Assembly (NCBI RefSeq): GCF_017355165.1
Contig: NZ_JADILK010000010.1
Coordinates: forward strand, 1 to 64,000
Direction of reading: 5' to 3'
DNA length: 64,000 bases
Source: Bacillus sp. SD075
Lineage (GTDB): Bacteria > Bacillota > Bacilli > Bacillales > DSM-1321
This document shows, one piece after another, positions 8,432-17,675 of this stretch (position 1 is the first letter of the stretch; each line of letters starts with the position of its first letter). The notes beneath the pieces are model-generated. The model was not told the DNA's origin, searched no databases, and saw only the letters and a list, made by a program, of their open reading frames with translations. The translations under genes were made by a program, and so were the position numbers.

Positions 8432-9400
8432 ATGATGAAAGCACTCGTCTTTGATAATTTTGGCGGACCGGAAGTCCTGTCCGTAAGGGAAATTGCAGAA
8501 CCTGAACATTCAAAATCAGCCGTGATTGTTCGAATGAAAGCGATCGGCTTGAATTTTGCTGATGTATATAGAAGGAAAGGGAATTATCATTTGGTGGGTG
8601 ATCCCCCATTCATTTTGGGTTATGAAGGGGCCGGTGTCGTCGAATTTGCCGGGGAAGATGTTCACCATGTGAAAGCAGGTGACCGTGTCGGGTTCGCTGA
8701 TGTTCCTCACGCCAATGCGGAGCTGGTTTCGGTTCCATCAGATAAACTGTTACCGCTACCTGAGGACATTTCCTATGAAACGGCCGCTTCCGTTTTACTT
8801 CAGGGGTTGACTGCCCAATATTTAACACATGACAGCCACTCAGTTAAAGAAGGGGAAACCATCCTGGTCCATGCCGCTGCAGGTGGAGTCGGTCAATTAC
8901 TGACACAGATGATCAGGAGGAAGGGCGGTCAGGTCATTGGCTTGACCTCTTCAAATGATAAAGCGGCTGTTGCCAAACAAATGGGTGCGGATCATGTTTT
9001 CCTTTACGGATCTGACTGGGTGGATTCCATTAAGGATGTAACTGGCGGTAAAGGCGTTGATGTCGTTTATGAATCAGTGGGTCAAACCTTGATGGATAGT
9101 TTCGAGGCGACCCGGACTGGGGGAACGGTGGTGTTTTTTGGGATGGCAGGCGGTGATCCAGAGAAAATCGACCCCAGAATGTTAATGGATACATCGAAGG
9201 CATTGATAGGCGGTGACCTTTGGAACGTCCTGACAACCCATGAAGAACGGACAAGAAGAACTGCAGAGCTGTTCCAATGGATACTGTCAGGGGAGATCGC
9301 CATCAAGGAACCGACTCTTTTTTCGTTGGTAAATGGGGCGGATGCACATAGACTACTTGAAAGCCGGAAAAGTTCAGGGAAAATATTATTAATACCATAA
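8432..9400 (+). CDS. Zinc-type alcohol dehydrogenase-like / quinone oxidoreductase (MDR family)
   Basis: A 322-aa NADPH-dependent quinone oxidoreductase (Qor type). It has the GroES-like N-terminal domain (MKALVFDNFGGPEVL), the GYEGAGVVE motif, and the Rossmann loop HAAAGGVGQLL near residue 150. No catalytic zinc ligands are apparent, as expected for quinone oxidoreductases. The reading frame extends upstream into the preceding hairpin, but AGGGAG at 8421-8426 fixes the start at 8432 or 8435. It probably reduces quinones or enones in the cytoplasm and is monocistronic. Confidence 0.88.
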   Translation: MMKALVFDNFGGPEVLSVREIAEPEHSKSAVIVRMKAIGLNFADVYRRKGNYHLVGDPPFILGYEGAGVVEFAGEDVHHVKAGDRVGFADVPHANAELVSVPSDKLLPLPEDISYETAASVLLQGLTAQYLTHDSHSVKEGETILVHAAAGGVGQLLTQMIRRKGGQVIGLTSSNDKAAVAKQMGADHVFLYGSDWVDSIKDVTGGKGVDVVYESVGQTLMDSFEATRTGGTVVFFGMAGGDPEKIDPRMLMDTSKALIGGDLWNVLTTHEERTRRTAELFQWILSGEIAIKEPTLFSLVNGADAHRLLESRKSSGKILLIP

Positions 9401-9407
9401 CAAGTCA

Positions 9408-9445
9408 TGAGGGCTTTCCATTCTAAATGGGGGCCCATTTCTTTT
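9408..9445 (+). terminator. Terminator of the quinone oxidoreductase gene
   Basis: GGGC-ttt-CCAT pairs with ATGG-ggg-GCCC and is followed by ATTTCTTTT. Confidence 0.65.
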
Positions 9446-9730
9446 ACACGAATAGTTGCCTGCGGCATTCAACACCTTATTCATACTGATAATCAGAACC
9501 TTTTTCAGTTCCTTTATAGTAGACCCATTCTTAGACCCTTTGAATAATTCCAGATGAATGCCCTTGTCCATACAGGGGTCATGGCCTGCCCTCAAAACAA
9601 CCTGCTGCCCATGTTCCCTTATCCACAAGATCCATATGCAATTCACGAATTCAGAGGAGAAATCCACAGTGGGACAATCACCAAATCACAATCATCATTC
9701 TGTAATTCACATACAGCTTTCGTTACAAGC
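9446..9730. other. Intergenic region without a confident gene
   Basis: A 92-codon open frame on the minus strand (9389-9667) crosses the preceding terminator, has no clear ribosome site and no recognisable motif. I regard the stretch as non-coding or as the remnant of a small gene. Confidence 0.4.
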
Positions 9731-9761
9731 AAAAAAAAGAGAACGGATCCGCTCTCTTGGA
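9731..9761 (-). terminator. Terminator of the 463-aa gene
   Basis: Read on the minus strand, AAGAGAgCGGATCC pairs with GGATCCGtTCTCTT and is followed by a run of T. Confidence 0.75.
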
Positions 9762-9799
9762 AAATATATGACCTATTAAAAGGTTTAAACCGTGTGATT

Positions 9800-11191
9800 T
9801 TAAGAGGGAATGGAGAGAACATCAAGACGCTTCTTTTGGATTGCGAAATAGGATTGGAGGGTTTCCTTCTTCTTTGTGAGAGAGAAGTTACGGACAGATG
9901 GGGCCACTGATTGATTGCCGAATTTAAGAAGCAAGGTCAATAGCCTGTCCAACTGGCCATATGTATCATTTCTAATGCGCGCCATATACTCGGCAGCGAT
10001 CTGCTTATCATCATCGGTGCTTTTCCTTTTTCCTTCTGCCCGAGATTCCTCGGTCACAGTCTTTACACGGGAAATGAGCCATGTTTCGCACCAGTCGTTA
10101 AGAACATGGCGGATGAAGTCTGCTTGATGGTACTTATGGTGAATGGGCTCCATATGTTCAGCCATTTCTAAATCACTCACTTCCCGGCAGAGAGCCTTCT
10201 CGGAAATGTTTCTATGAAAATGAGCGCGTTCAAGCAGGCTTTTGATGGATTCTGCCTGGTGGGCATACTTGACCATCTGTTCCAATGTCTCGTTGTACAT
10301 GATCTTGCTTAAATAAGCAGAGGCTTGTTTTGGGGCAAGAAGTAACTGCTGATTGGCAGGAAGCGCCTGGCCCAATTTCTTAAGAGAATGAGAATAGACG
10401 AAACGGGCTAACTTCTGCAGTTCCTTTTGGATATCATGGGAGATGTTTGTCGCTTCTTGCAGAAATGAACGGAAAATATATTTTCCGACCCGTTCCAATT
10501 CCCTGCATACGGAATCATTGATATGCCCAAGGTAGCCGGAGTCAAAAATCGTTCTCCGCAACAATGTCCGTTCCGCCCTATTTTCCTTATACTGCCCCAA
10601 GACGCCTTCGGTAAAGGTGAATACCAGAACTTCTTTCTTTGAGAAAGTCCTGCTCGCAAATGAAATCGTCACTAACTGGCCTAAAGCGCCATGGATGGCC
10701 TCGACTGCATCCAATAAGCGCTGCCTTGTGAATAGCGAGCTGGAATCAGGAACGATTTCGCTATAATCGAATAGTACTTCTTCAGACTTCAAAACAGACA
10801 TTCGGAAAGCACCCATAAGCAGCAGACGTTTTCCATGAATCGTTAAGGTTTTGAAAGCATCGCTATAAAAGAAACGGTATTTCTTGCAATAACGGTCTCT
10901 CTTCCTGTTATAGACAAGATTGCTTGCAGGACCAAGGTTAAACTTATATAAAATATCTTCACCTTGATGAACAGGCACAAACACTTTTTTTAGTGATCCT
11001 TGTGGTGCGGTGAATTTATTGATGATCTGCTTTAAGTACTTTTCTGTCGTTCCGACACCTCTTGCCATCATATGAAGCGGGCTCTGGATGACCCCGTCCC
11101 AATCATTGTGGAGCAAGGCGTACAAACACGTATCGAATTCAGTGGAAGATACATTTCTTAATAAGTATTGGTAAGTCTCTTCATATATCAT
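9800..11191 (-). CDS. Hypothetical protein with N-terminal winged-helix-like region
   Basis: A 463-aa soluble, basic protein that I do not recognise. Residues about 15-60 could form a winged helix. The middle is mixed alpha/beta with many Arg/Lys, and residues 230-460 look largely helical with coiled-coil tendency. There is no signal peptide or membrane segment. The start follows AAAGGATGG, and a strong terminator closes the gene. It is divergent from the membrane-protein gene at 11378 with 186 bases between. Function unknown; a DNA-binding role is only a guess from the N-terminus. Confidence 0.7.
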   Translation of the reverse strand: MIYEETYQYLLRNVSSTEFDTCLYALLHNDWDGVIQSPLHMMARGVGTTEKYLKQIINKFTAPQGSLKKVFVPVHQGEDILYKFNLGPASNLVYNRKRDRYCKKYRFFYSDAFKTLTIHGKRLLLMGAFRMSVLKSEEVLFDYSEIVPDSSSLFTRQRLLDAVEAIHGALGQLVTISFASRTFSKKEVLVFTFTEGVLGQYKENRAERTLLRRTIFDSGYLGHINDSVCRELERVGKYIFRSFLQEATNISHDIQKELQKLARFVYSHSLKKLGQALPANQQLLLAPKQASAYLSKIMYNETLEQMVKYAHQAESIKSLLERAHFHRNISEKALCREVSDLEMAEHMEPIHHKYHQADFIRHVLNDWCETWLISRVKTVTEESRAEGKRKSTDDDKQIAAEYMARIRNDTYGQLDRLLTLLLKFGNQSVAPSVRNFSLTKKKETLQSYFAIQKKRLDVLSIPS

Positions 11192-11377
11192 AAGGCATCC
11201 ATCCTTTTCTAGAGTTTATATAAACCTTAAACCGGTAAAAGTAGCATCATTGGGGTAAATCGTTTAGAAAGTTTTTTTATGGTATTTCGATATATTTAAA
11301 AAATAGTAAATTAGTTGTACAAAAGTGATAAAATGGGGAAATGGGAACATACATGACAAGGAGAGATTTATAAAACC

Positions 11378-13180
11378 ATGATACTTTCACTACTCGTTTT
11401 CATCTTGAAAGGAATTTTAATGAAACTACCTTTTGCCATATTGGGACTTTCCTTGATTCCGCAGAGATGGACAAATGCAATCATTAAAAAGGAAAAACCT
11501 TTTTTCATTGAACAAGTGCTGAGACTTTTAGTTTCTGCTGCCGTATTGTTTTACGTCATTGATATCATGCTGCTGGATCTTACTGCCGCTGCATTCTTTT
11601 CGAGTTTTGCCATTATTCTTGGGCTCATGCTCATCATCGATTCAAGAATGTATATGTACAGTGCCAGTGAATCTTCGAGTACCCGACGGAATCGGAGTGG
11701 AAATGAAGCGGCTAAGCAACCCAAAACACCTTGGAACGTACATTTCAACAGTTCGTTAGGTGCCGTTTTGATTGCTGCATGGGTCATCATGCTGTTTTAC
11801 CCGATCACTTTTGCTGCAGATCTGCATGGATTAGCGAAGGTCGATAAGAAAAAAGAGCTGGAAGAAGTTCAAGATATAAAAACCATGCCGCTTGTTACAG
11901 TGAAAATGGCTGACGCAAAAGGCGATGCAGCGATTAATAAAATTGGAAATGCCTCATATTTCACTGAAGGCGAATACCGTCTAACCAATATAAATGATGA
12001 ATTGGCTTATACATCCCCCATTGAGATGGACGGGTTTCTGAAAGCAGGAAAAGCGGAATATACGCCAGGTTATAATCTGATTTCCGCCGTATCAACGGAT
12101 AAAGGGGCAAATACTGTCAAAGGGAAGATGCTGTATGCTCCCTCACAGTACCTCGATCATGATTTGGAAAGGACCATCCGCAAGGCCTATCCGAATAAAA
12201 TCATCCATGATTCATATTTGGAACCGGACGGAGATGGAAAGCCCTACTTCGTAGCTTCAGTCGGACATTATTTGAAATACCGCAGCGGCCCCGTGGTGGA
12301 CGGAGTGGTATTGGTGAATCCGGAAACGGGTGACACGAAATACTATCGAAAAGGAAAAGAACCTAAATGGGTGGATCGGACATTCACATTGGAAACAGCC
12401 TTGGAATATTGGACCTACTGGGGAAAATATGTTCACGGGTGGAAAAACCAGTCCTTGATTGGGCCGAAGAAAGATGTCCTGATTCCTAATGAGGATAATA
12501 TGCAAGTTACGTTTAACGAAAAAGGCGAATTGATTTATGTAGTGGACTTTACCCGGGCTAAATCAAAAGGCAACTCGAAAACCCTGGTAGGTTATGGTGT
12601 TTTCAATGCCAAAACCGGTGACATGACGTACTATAAAGGCGTCACGTCCGTGCTTACTGGAAAGGAAGCGAAATCCAACGCCAATGCGAGTGAGTTTTTA
12701 TCTAAATATCCAGGCTGGAAAGCCACTAATGGAATCTTCTATACGATTTACGGTGCTCCCACTTATGTGATTCCGGTTACAAAGGGCAGCAAGTTCCAAG
12801 GAGTGGCGATCGTTTACGCCAATAGCGATAATCCCCAGGTGGTCTTTGGGAAAACGAAAGACGAAGCTTTTCGCAATTATAAAAAACTGATTGCCTCTTT
12901 AGGGAAAGTGAGCGGTGTGACACCTCAAAAAGGCTTTGAGATGAAAGAAATAAAGGGGAAGGTAATAAGGATCAATGATGCCAATCTCTCAAATGGATAC
13001 GTATTCCATTTGATCGTCGAAGGCAATGCCAAGAGGTTCTCGGTGGACCCTGGTGTCAATGCGCTATCTGATATTGTGTTGACGAATGTAGGAGACCGGG
13101 TTGTGCTGAAGGTGATGGATATGGAAGAAGACATCGTTCCAGTCGATGAATTCACTAATCTGGACTTACCGAAGAAGTGA
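11378..13180 (+). CDS. Membrane-anchored conserved protein of unknown function
   Basis: A 600-aa protein with four hydrophobic segments (about residues 3-25, 45-65, 68-88 and 128-150) followed by a roughly 450-residue soluble domain. The soluble part has two similar motifs, a VNPETGDTKYY and a FNAKTGDMTYY, each in the context of a YxxGPVVDG or LVGYGVF strand, suggesting an internal beta-rich duplication like PepSY/propeller folds. The C-terminal 80 residues (from about 520) look like a separate small beta domain. It is probably an envelope protein with its large domain outside the cell. No enzyme motif is seen. Confidence 0.7.
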   Translation: MILSLLVFILKGILMKLPFAILGLSLIPQRWTNAIIKKEKPFFIEQVLRLLVSAAVLFYVIDIMLLDLTAAAFFSSFAIILGLMLIIDSRMYMYSASESSSTRRNRSGNEAAKQPKTPWNVHFNSSLGAVLIAAWVIMLFYPITFAADLHGLAKVDKKKELEEVQDIKTMPLVTVKMADAKGDAAINKIGNASYFTEGEYRLTNINDELAYTSPIEMDGFLKAGKAEYTPGYNLISAVSTDKGANTVKGKMLYAPSQYLDHDLERTIRKAYPNKIIHDSYLEPDGDGKPYFVASVGHYLKYRSGPVVDGVVLVNPETGDTKYYRKGKEPKWVDRTFTLETALEYWTYWGKYVHGWKNQSLIGPKKDVLIPNEDNMQVTFNEKGELIYVVDFTRAKSKGNSKTLVGYGVFNAKTGDMTYYKGVTSVLTGKEAKSNANASEFLSKYPGWKATNGIFYTIYGAPTYVIPVTKGSKFQGVAIVYANSDNPQVVFGKTKDEAFRNYKKLIASLGKVSGVTPQKGFEMKEIKGKVIRINDANLSNGYVFHLIVEGNAKRFSVDPGVNALSDIVLTNVGDRVVLKVMDMEEDIVPVDEFTNLDLPKK

Positions 13181-13244
13181 TAATGGGCCAGTGGACATCG
13201 GAATAATGGAAGAGTGGATACCCGCTTGCCATCTCCAATATAAA

Positions 13245-13284
13245 CATGAAAAAAAGCATTGTTATACGAATGCTTTTTTTCATG
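13245..13284. terminator. Bidirectional terminator
   Basis: CATGAAAAAAAGCATT pairs perfectly with AATGCTTTTTTTCATG, with T runs on both strands, between two convergent genes. Confidence 0.9.
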
Positions 13285-13301
13285 TCTTCGAATGATTGTC
13301 G

Positions 13302-13994
13302 TTATAAGTCCGATAGATTGAATGAAAGGATGGATTCCATATAATATCCCTTTTGAATGACGGCTTTTATTGCGAAATGCCCATTTATCCGTTTCCGCAC
13401 CCGGTACAGGAGTGAAGCGATTTCTTCCGCCGTCACAATTTGCTCGGGATCACCGACTCTCTCTGGCCATACTTGCCGGACAATCTCTTCCCTTGAAATG
13501 AGGTTGTCCAAATTCTCATAAAGCAGCTTAAAGCAATTGAATTCCTTAGTCGGCATTTTAATGGGTGCTTCTTCATTGATGATCACGGTCTGAAGGTACT
13601 CATTGATCGCTACGGTTTGCTGGATATCGGGGTTCACCGGCGTGAAATCCATTGTTAAATCGTTGTCGATGGAAATCATGAATTCAATCAATCCATTAAC
13701 CAAAGTAATTGAATCCCCCGGTTCAATGTGACAGGGCTTGCCCGGTACGAGCGGAACCTGGTTCACCGAGGTACCGTGTTTGCTTGCCAAATCCTCAATG
13801 AGCAGCTGTCCTTCCTCCATATAGATCCGGCAATGTTCCCTGGAAACAAAGTCATTGTAAAGCTTGAAATCAGCTTTGGAGTGCTGGCTTGCACGGCCGA
13901 TCAGCAGGCTGTTCCCTTCAAATACATAGGCGAATTCCTCTGTTTGACCTTTGTGCATACTCCTCAATACAACCTTGAAAGTTTTATAGATCAT
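13302..13994 (-). CDS. FHA domain protein with C-terminal winged-helix (OmpR-type) domain
   Basis: A 230-aa protein. The N-terminal FHA domain (about 20-110) has the core GR, SREH and HGTSVN motifs that bind phosphothreonine. The C-terminus (about 140-225) has the OmpR-like trans_reg_C winged helix (LTPKEFxLL-like KMPTKEFNCFKLLYENLDN, then RRKI-like LLYRVRKRI and GYYM). This architecture suggests a transcription factor controlled by Ser/Thr kinases rather than by a receiver domain. It is convergent with the membrane-protein gene. The start follows GAAGTGA. Confidence 0.83.
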   Translation of the reverse strand: MIYKTFKVVLRSMHKGQTEEFAYVFEGNSLLIGRASQHSKADFKLYNDFVSREHCRIYMEEGQLLIEDLASKHGTSVNQVPLVPGKPCHIEPGDSITLVNGLIEFMISIDNDLTMDFTPVNPDIQQTVAINEYLQTVIINEEAPIKMPTKEFNCFKLLYENLDNLISREEIVRQVWPERVGDPEQIVTAEEIASLLYRVRKRINGHFAIKAVIQKGYYMESILSFNLSDL

Positions 13995-14176
13995 TCACTT
14001 CATACCCCTTAAAAAATCTGAAAATTTAAATTATTTTCATGGATTTATCATTTTGGCTACATGGCTGTTTAGTGGGTTCAATTTTATAATTATAAATTAT
14101 CAGTCGCTTACTTACTAACGAAAAATGAAAAAATACAAATTAGGCACACAGCCATTATAACAAAGAGGAACGATGG

Positions 14177-14350
14177 ATGAAGAAGAAACTCTATTTTTAG
14201 CTGATATTCGCTTTGGCTGTGGGAGGAGAATTTTTACGGCGTTTCCTCAAAGCCGACCAGGCAGCACCGGAAAAAGTATGCGATGAGAATGTACCTTACT
14301 TGAACGCAATGGAAAAGGAGTTGACCAAAGGTGAGTATGTGGAGAGATAG
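14177..14350 (+). pseudogene. Small secreted/membrane peptide gene with an amber stop at codon 8
   Basis: A ribosome site (AGAGGAA) and ATG at 14177 open a 58-codon frame that is broken only by TAG at 14198-14200. Read through, the product is MKKKLYF, stop, LIFALAVGGEFLRRFLK, then a polar tail, a plausible signal/anchor peptide. The next small frame overlaps its end, as in a coupled pair. A sequencing or natural mutation is the simplest reading. Confidence 0.45.
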
Positions 14351-14480
14351 GATAAATGCCTTCAGCATCCTGCTGATGATCATTAGCATGATGGTATATA
14401 TTATTTTTCCCCAGCCCTTTACCCTCATTCTGTACTGTATATTTGGCATTGCCTTTATCAGCCTGACTTTACTGAATTAA
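14331..14480 (+). CDS. Small hydrophobic protein (49 aa)
   Basis: A 50-codon frame starts at GTG 14331 (or ATG 14337), 10 bases after AAAAGGAG, and overlaps the broken frame before it by 20 bases. After a short basic start (MWRDRI) nearly all residues are hydrophobic, giving one or two membrane segments. No family recognised. Confidence 0.5.
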   Translation: MSMWRDRINAFSILLMIISMMVYIIFPQPFTLILYCIFGIAFISLTLLN

Positions 14481-14665
14481 GCATATCCTGGATTGGAAGA
14501 GGATGTGGGAGACGAAGCGGGAAGGAAGAAGACAGGAAAAGGTGGGGGAGGCAGGCTGAAAACATGAATCCTCCACACGATTAGAAAGTTTTAGTTCACC
14601 TGTTTGTGAAAATCATAGATGATATAAAAAAGAGGCTAGGACATAAGTATTTTAGTCAACGATAA

Positions 14666-14712
14666 ACCCGATCTATAAGCGGAATTTCCGGCGAATAGAT
14701 CGGGTCTTTATT
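14666..14712 (+). terminator. Terminator-like hairpin
   Basis: ACCCGATCTAT pairs perfectly with ATAGATCGGGT around an 18-base loop that itself contains CGGAA/TTCCG, followed by CTTTATTT. Confidence 0.65.
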
Positions 14713-14770
14713 TGTTTCTTTTCCATTCCATAGATTTTGTTGCTTTTTGCATCCTATTTTTAAACATCTA

Positions 14771-14903
14771 GTGTAATGGAGCGGTAGACAATCGACTACT
14801 AAGGGAAATAGAGGAAAGGCTGAGACCCCGCAGGCTTGCCGAGGAGGCTCCGCTTCCTCCCCGCGGAAAGCGAGTGTCTGTAGCGCAATGGAACGAACTT
14901 GTT
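14771..14903 (+). repeat. GC-rich intergenic repeat, partial copy
   Basis: The segment GAGACCCCGCAGGC, GAGGAGGCTCC, CCCCGCGGAAAGCGAGTG matches the right two thirds of the copy at 53120-53244. The left arm is diverged. Confidence 0.75.
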
Positions 14904-15645
14904 CTTACAGCTTGAATGGATGAATAAAAACAACATATACGAAAGCAGCATGATGTTTAATAGGTAGAATAACGTAGAATGATTCGTCTGTGAGGATGGC
15001 TTATTTAGTTATGTCACAGCCTCCTTTTGTTTGGGAATAATGGACGGTGCGCCTTAGCATTAGTGAATGAGTTTCTTTATAATATGGTTCGCACATGATT
15101 TATAAATGACTAAACAAATTCGTTTAAATAAAATATTAAAAAAGGATAATTTACCCGATTCTGATATTCTATATACCTCTTTGTAAATTTCTAAGAGTGT
15201 CAAATATCTATAGAATATTGATACGATTTATCATTTCGGTTCTTATAGTCACTGTTACCTTATTTTATTTACCCCGTTTTAATCAATTGAAGCCACTGAT
15301 TCATTAGAACGATGCCAGCTTATTTTTTGATTTGTAGCATTCATTGTGGAGATTATTGTCGCTGCTTGTTGGCTCATTCCCGTTTTCATCGAAGTAGGAA
15401 CAGTAATTGTTTGACTTATCTCTGCAACGTTTCTAGCCGGGTCAGTTAACTTTATATTCAGCCAATTGTATAGGAGCAGTTTTCGATAAGGTTTTTAAAA
15501 GAGCCATTTTTATGCAGAAACGGTATAATTAATAGGCAGAGGTAGACATTAAAAAATGGACTGCAATGGAGTTTTATCGCGTGTATTAACGGAATATGAG
15601 TGAAAGAACCTTTATACAAAAAATCAAATAAGAAAAGGAGAAACC

Positions 15646-17103
15646 ATGACAAATGAAATAGGATGGGATTTAGACAATAGCTACGCACGTCTTCCGGAAA
15701 AGTTTTTCACGAGCACGAACCCGACTCCTGTACGTTCACCGGAGTTGATCATTCTCAATGAGAGTTTGGCGGGATCTCTAGGATTGGACGTTAAGTCGCT
15801 CCAAAGCGAAGATGGCGTGGCGGTGTTTGCCGGAAACGAGATTCCCGAAGGAGCTTCACCTCTTGCCCAAGCTTACGCGGGTCATCAATTCGGTCATTTT
15901 AACATGTTAGGGGACGGCCGGGCGATATTGCTTGGCGAGCAGGTCTTGCCTGGAGGCAGGAGGGTCGATATCCAGCTGAAGGGTCCAGGAAGAACGCCAT
16001 ATTCCCGCGGGGGCGATGGCCGGGCTGCACTTGGTCCGATGCTGCGCGAATACATCATCAGCGAGGCAATGCATGGGCTTGGCATTCCTACCACCCGAAG
16101 TCTGGCAGTGGTGACGACCGGTGAAACGGTAATCCGTGAAACCGGGCTGCCTGGTGCCATCATGACCCGTGTTGCTTCGAGTCATCTTCGTGTCGGAACC
16201 TTTCAATTCGCTGCAAAATGGGGAACGATCGAAGAACTGCGGACACTGGCCGACTATGCCATCAAGCGTCATTTTCCAGATATTGAAACCGATGAAGGCC
16301 GCTATCTTTCACTGCTGCAGGAAGTGGTCAAGCGTCAGGCAAAGCTCATTGCCCAATGGCAGTTGGTTGGCTTCATTCATGGGGTGATGAACACCGACAA
16401 CATGACGATTAGCGGGGAAACCATCGATTATGGACCTTGCGCCTTCATGGATGCCTATGATCCTGCAACGGTATTCAGTTCAATTGATACTCAAGGCCGC
16501 TATGCCTATGGTAACCAGCCGGTTATTGGGGGGTGGAATCTTGCGCGATTCGCTGAATCCCTATTGCCGCTGTTGCATGATGACATGGACCAGGCCGTTA
16601 CGATGGCCCAAGATAAGATTTCCGTTTTTAACGATCTGCATCACACTAATTGGTTAGCGGGAATGAGGGGGAAACTGGGGATATTCAATGAAGAGACTCA
16701 GGATGAAGCCCTTATTAATGGCATCCTCAGTATGATGAAAAAGCATGGCGCTGACTATACCAATACCTTCCGTGCTTTGACGTTTGATAAAATGGAGGAT
16801 ATGGTCCTTTTCGGGACACCGGAATTCGCTCAGTGGCATGAGCTCTGGCAGGCAAGACTGGGCAGGCAGAAGGAATCGAAAGAATCTTCGGATCAGTTGA
16901 TGCATAACAGCAATCCTGCAGTGATCCCACGGAACCACCGGGTGGAAGAGGCATTGGAAGCGGCGGTGGGACAAGGGGATTACAGCGTGATGGAACGGCT
17001 TTTGGCTGTTCTTTCAAATCCTTATGCACACTGCGAAGAACAAGCTGAATACTCGACACTGCCTGAGTCAACAAAACCCTACCGGACCTTTTGCGGTACC
17101 TGA
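15646..17103 (+). CDS. selO: Protein adenylyltransferase SelO (YdiU/UPF0061)
   Basis: A 485-aa pseudokinase-fold enzyme that transfers AMP from ATP to protein Ser/Thr/Tyr in redox regulation (known for the family). Motifs: [50 protein letters not shown] and DYGPCAFMD for ATP/metal binding. The protein ends in the YRTFCGT typical of bacterial SelO, so it is full length. The start follows AAAAGGAGAAACC. It stands alone, with a terminator downstream. Confidence 0.93.
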   Translation: MTNEIGWDLDNSYARLPEKFFTSTNPTPVRSPELIILNESLAGSLGLDVKSLQSEDGVAVFAGNEIPEGASPLAQAYAGHQFGHFNMLGDGRAILLGEQVLPGGRRVDIQLKGPGRTPYSRGGDGRAALGPMLREYIISEAMHGLGIPTTRSLAVVTTGETVIRETGLPGAIMTRVASSHLRVGTFQFAAKWGTIEELRTLADYAIKRHFPDIETDEGRYLSLLQEVVKRQAKLIAQWQLVGFIHGVMNTDNMTISGETIDYGPCAFMDAYDPATVFSSIDTQGRYAYGNQPVIGGWNLARFAESLLPLLHDDMDQAVTMAQDKISVFNDLHHTNWLAGMRGKLGIFNEETQDEALINGILSMMKKHGADYTNTFRALTFDKMEDMVLFGTPEFAQWHELWQARLGRQKESKESSDQLMHNSNPAVIPRNHRVEEALEAAVGQGDYSVMERLLAVLSNPYAHCEEQAEYSTLPESTKPYRTFCGT

Positions 17104-17140
17104 TAATAAGTTAGTTGATGCGTGCATGGAGAAAATGAAG

Positions 17141-17197
17141 AGGCTCCTGCAGTTTAAGTTGATCAGTTGTCGACTTCAATTGCGGGAGCCATTTTTG
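17141..17197 (+). terminator. Terminator of selO
   Basis: GGCTCCtGCA pairs with TGCgGGAGCC, with inner AAGT/ACTT pairs, followed by ATTTTTGTG. Confidence 0.7.
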
Positions 17198-17675
17198 TGT
17201 ATGCATACCTTTAGTGAAAAAGTTTTGTTTGAAGAATGTCCAGGGCACGGTCAATATCCGCTAAATCTCCCTTTGAAGCATGCTGCAGCCGGCCATTGCA
17301 AAAGCCTCGTTCATCATTTCCCTTTCTTTGGAGAGGCGGGTTTATTGTTTCCGACTCTCTTCCGAATCACTTATTTCTTCAATTTTGTTTTAACATTTTA
17401 GATAGAACCCCTTTTGTCAACAACCTGTCTTGATCTATAAAGATCAAGCCTTTTTTATTTGTTGTGTGGAGCCGGGCAAAATGCCAATTCTCCATTTTGA
17501 CTCCTTTCAAGACCTGCCGTTTCAAAACTCACAGAGGTCATTTCTAAATATTGAATTATGGAAAGATTATAAAAAATCCATACAATACCCTAATTTTATT
17601 GCATAATGAAAATATGGTATTAGATGTCGATATACTTATTGGCTGGAAAAATTTAATAAGAAAGATGGTTTACCT
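17198..17675. other. Intergenic region with a possible gene remnant
   Basis: On the minus strand, about 17210-17310 can be read as a short peptide tail ending ADIDRALDILQTKLFH and stop, which looks like a real C-terminus without the rest of a gene. A clean hairpin terminator (CTTGATCT/AGATCAAG then CCTTTTTT) lies at 17429-17457 on the plus strand with no gene before it. The final 200 bases are AT-rich and should hold the promoter of the next gene. Confidence 0.4.
17429..17457 (+). terminator. Orphan intrinsic terminator
   Basis: An 8-bp stem, CTTGATCT with AGATCAAG, a 4-base loop, then CCTTTTTT. No intact gene precedes it on this strand after the selO terminator. Confidence 0.65.

Larger units (their letters stand above)
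14481..15645. other. Long non-coding region before SelO
   Basis: This 1.1-kb stretch holds a terminator-like hairpin at 14666-14712, a GC-rich repeat at 14771-14903, and then AT-rich sequence with stops in all frames. A GAGGCTAGGACATAA motif at about 14631, close to a common Firmicute intergenic repeat, precedes the hairpin. A TATAAT at 15524-15529 may be the SelO -10 box, but its -35 is poor. No gene of useful length is seen. Confidence 0.55.

Noticed and set aside
9389..9667. 92-codon minus-strand open frame
   Set aside because: It crosses the terminator of the quinone oxidoreductase gene, has no ribosome site and no recognisable motif.
11263..11285. sigma-B-like promoter (GTTTAG-N12-TGGTAT) upstream of the 600-aa membrane protein gene
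   Set aside because: Each half matches at 5 of 6 positions, but the region is AT-rich and chance matches are likely; not listed as a feature.
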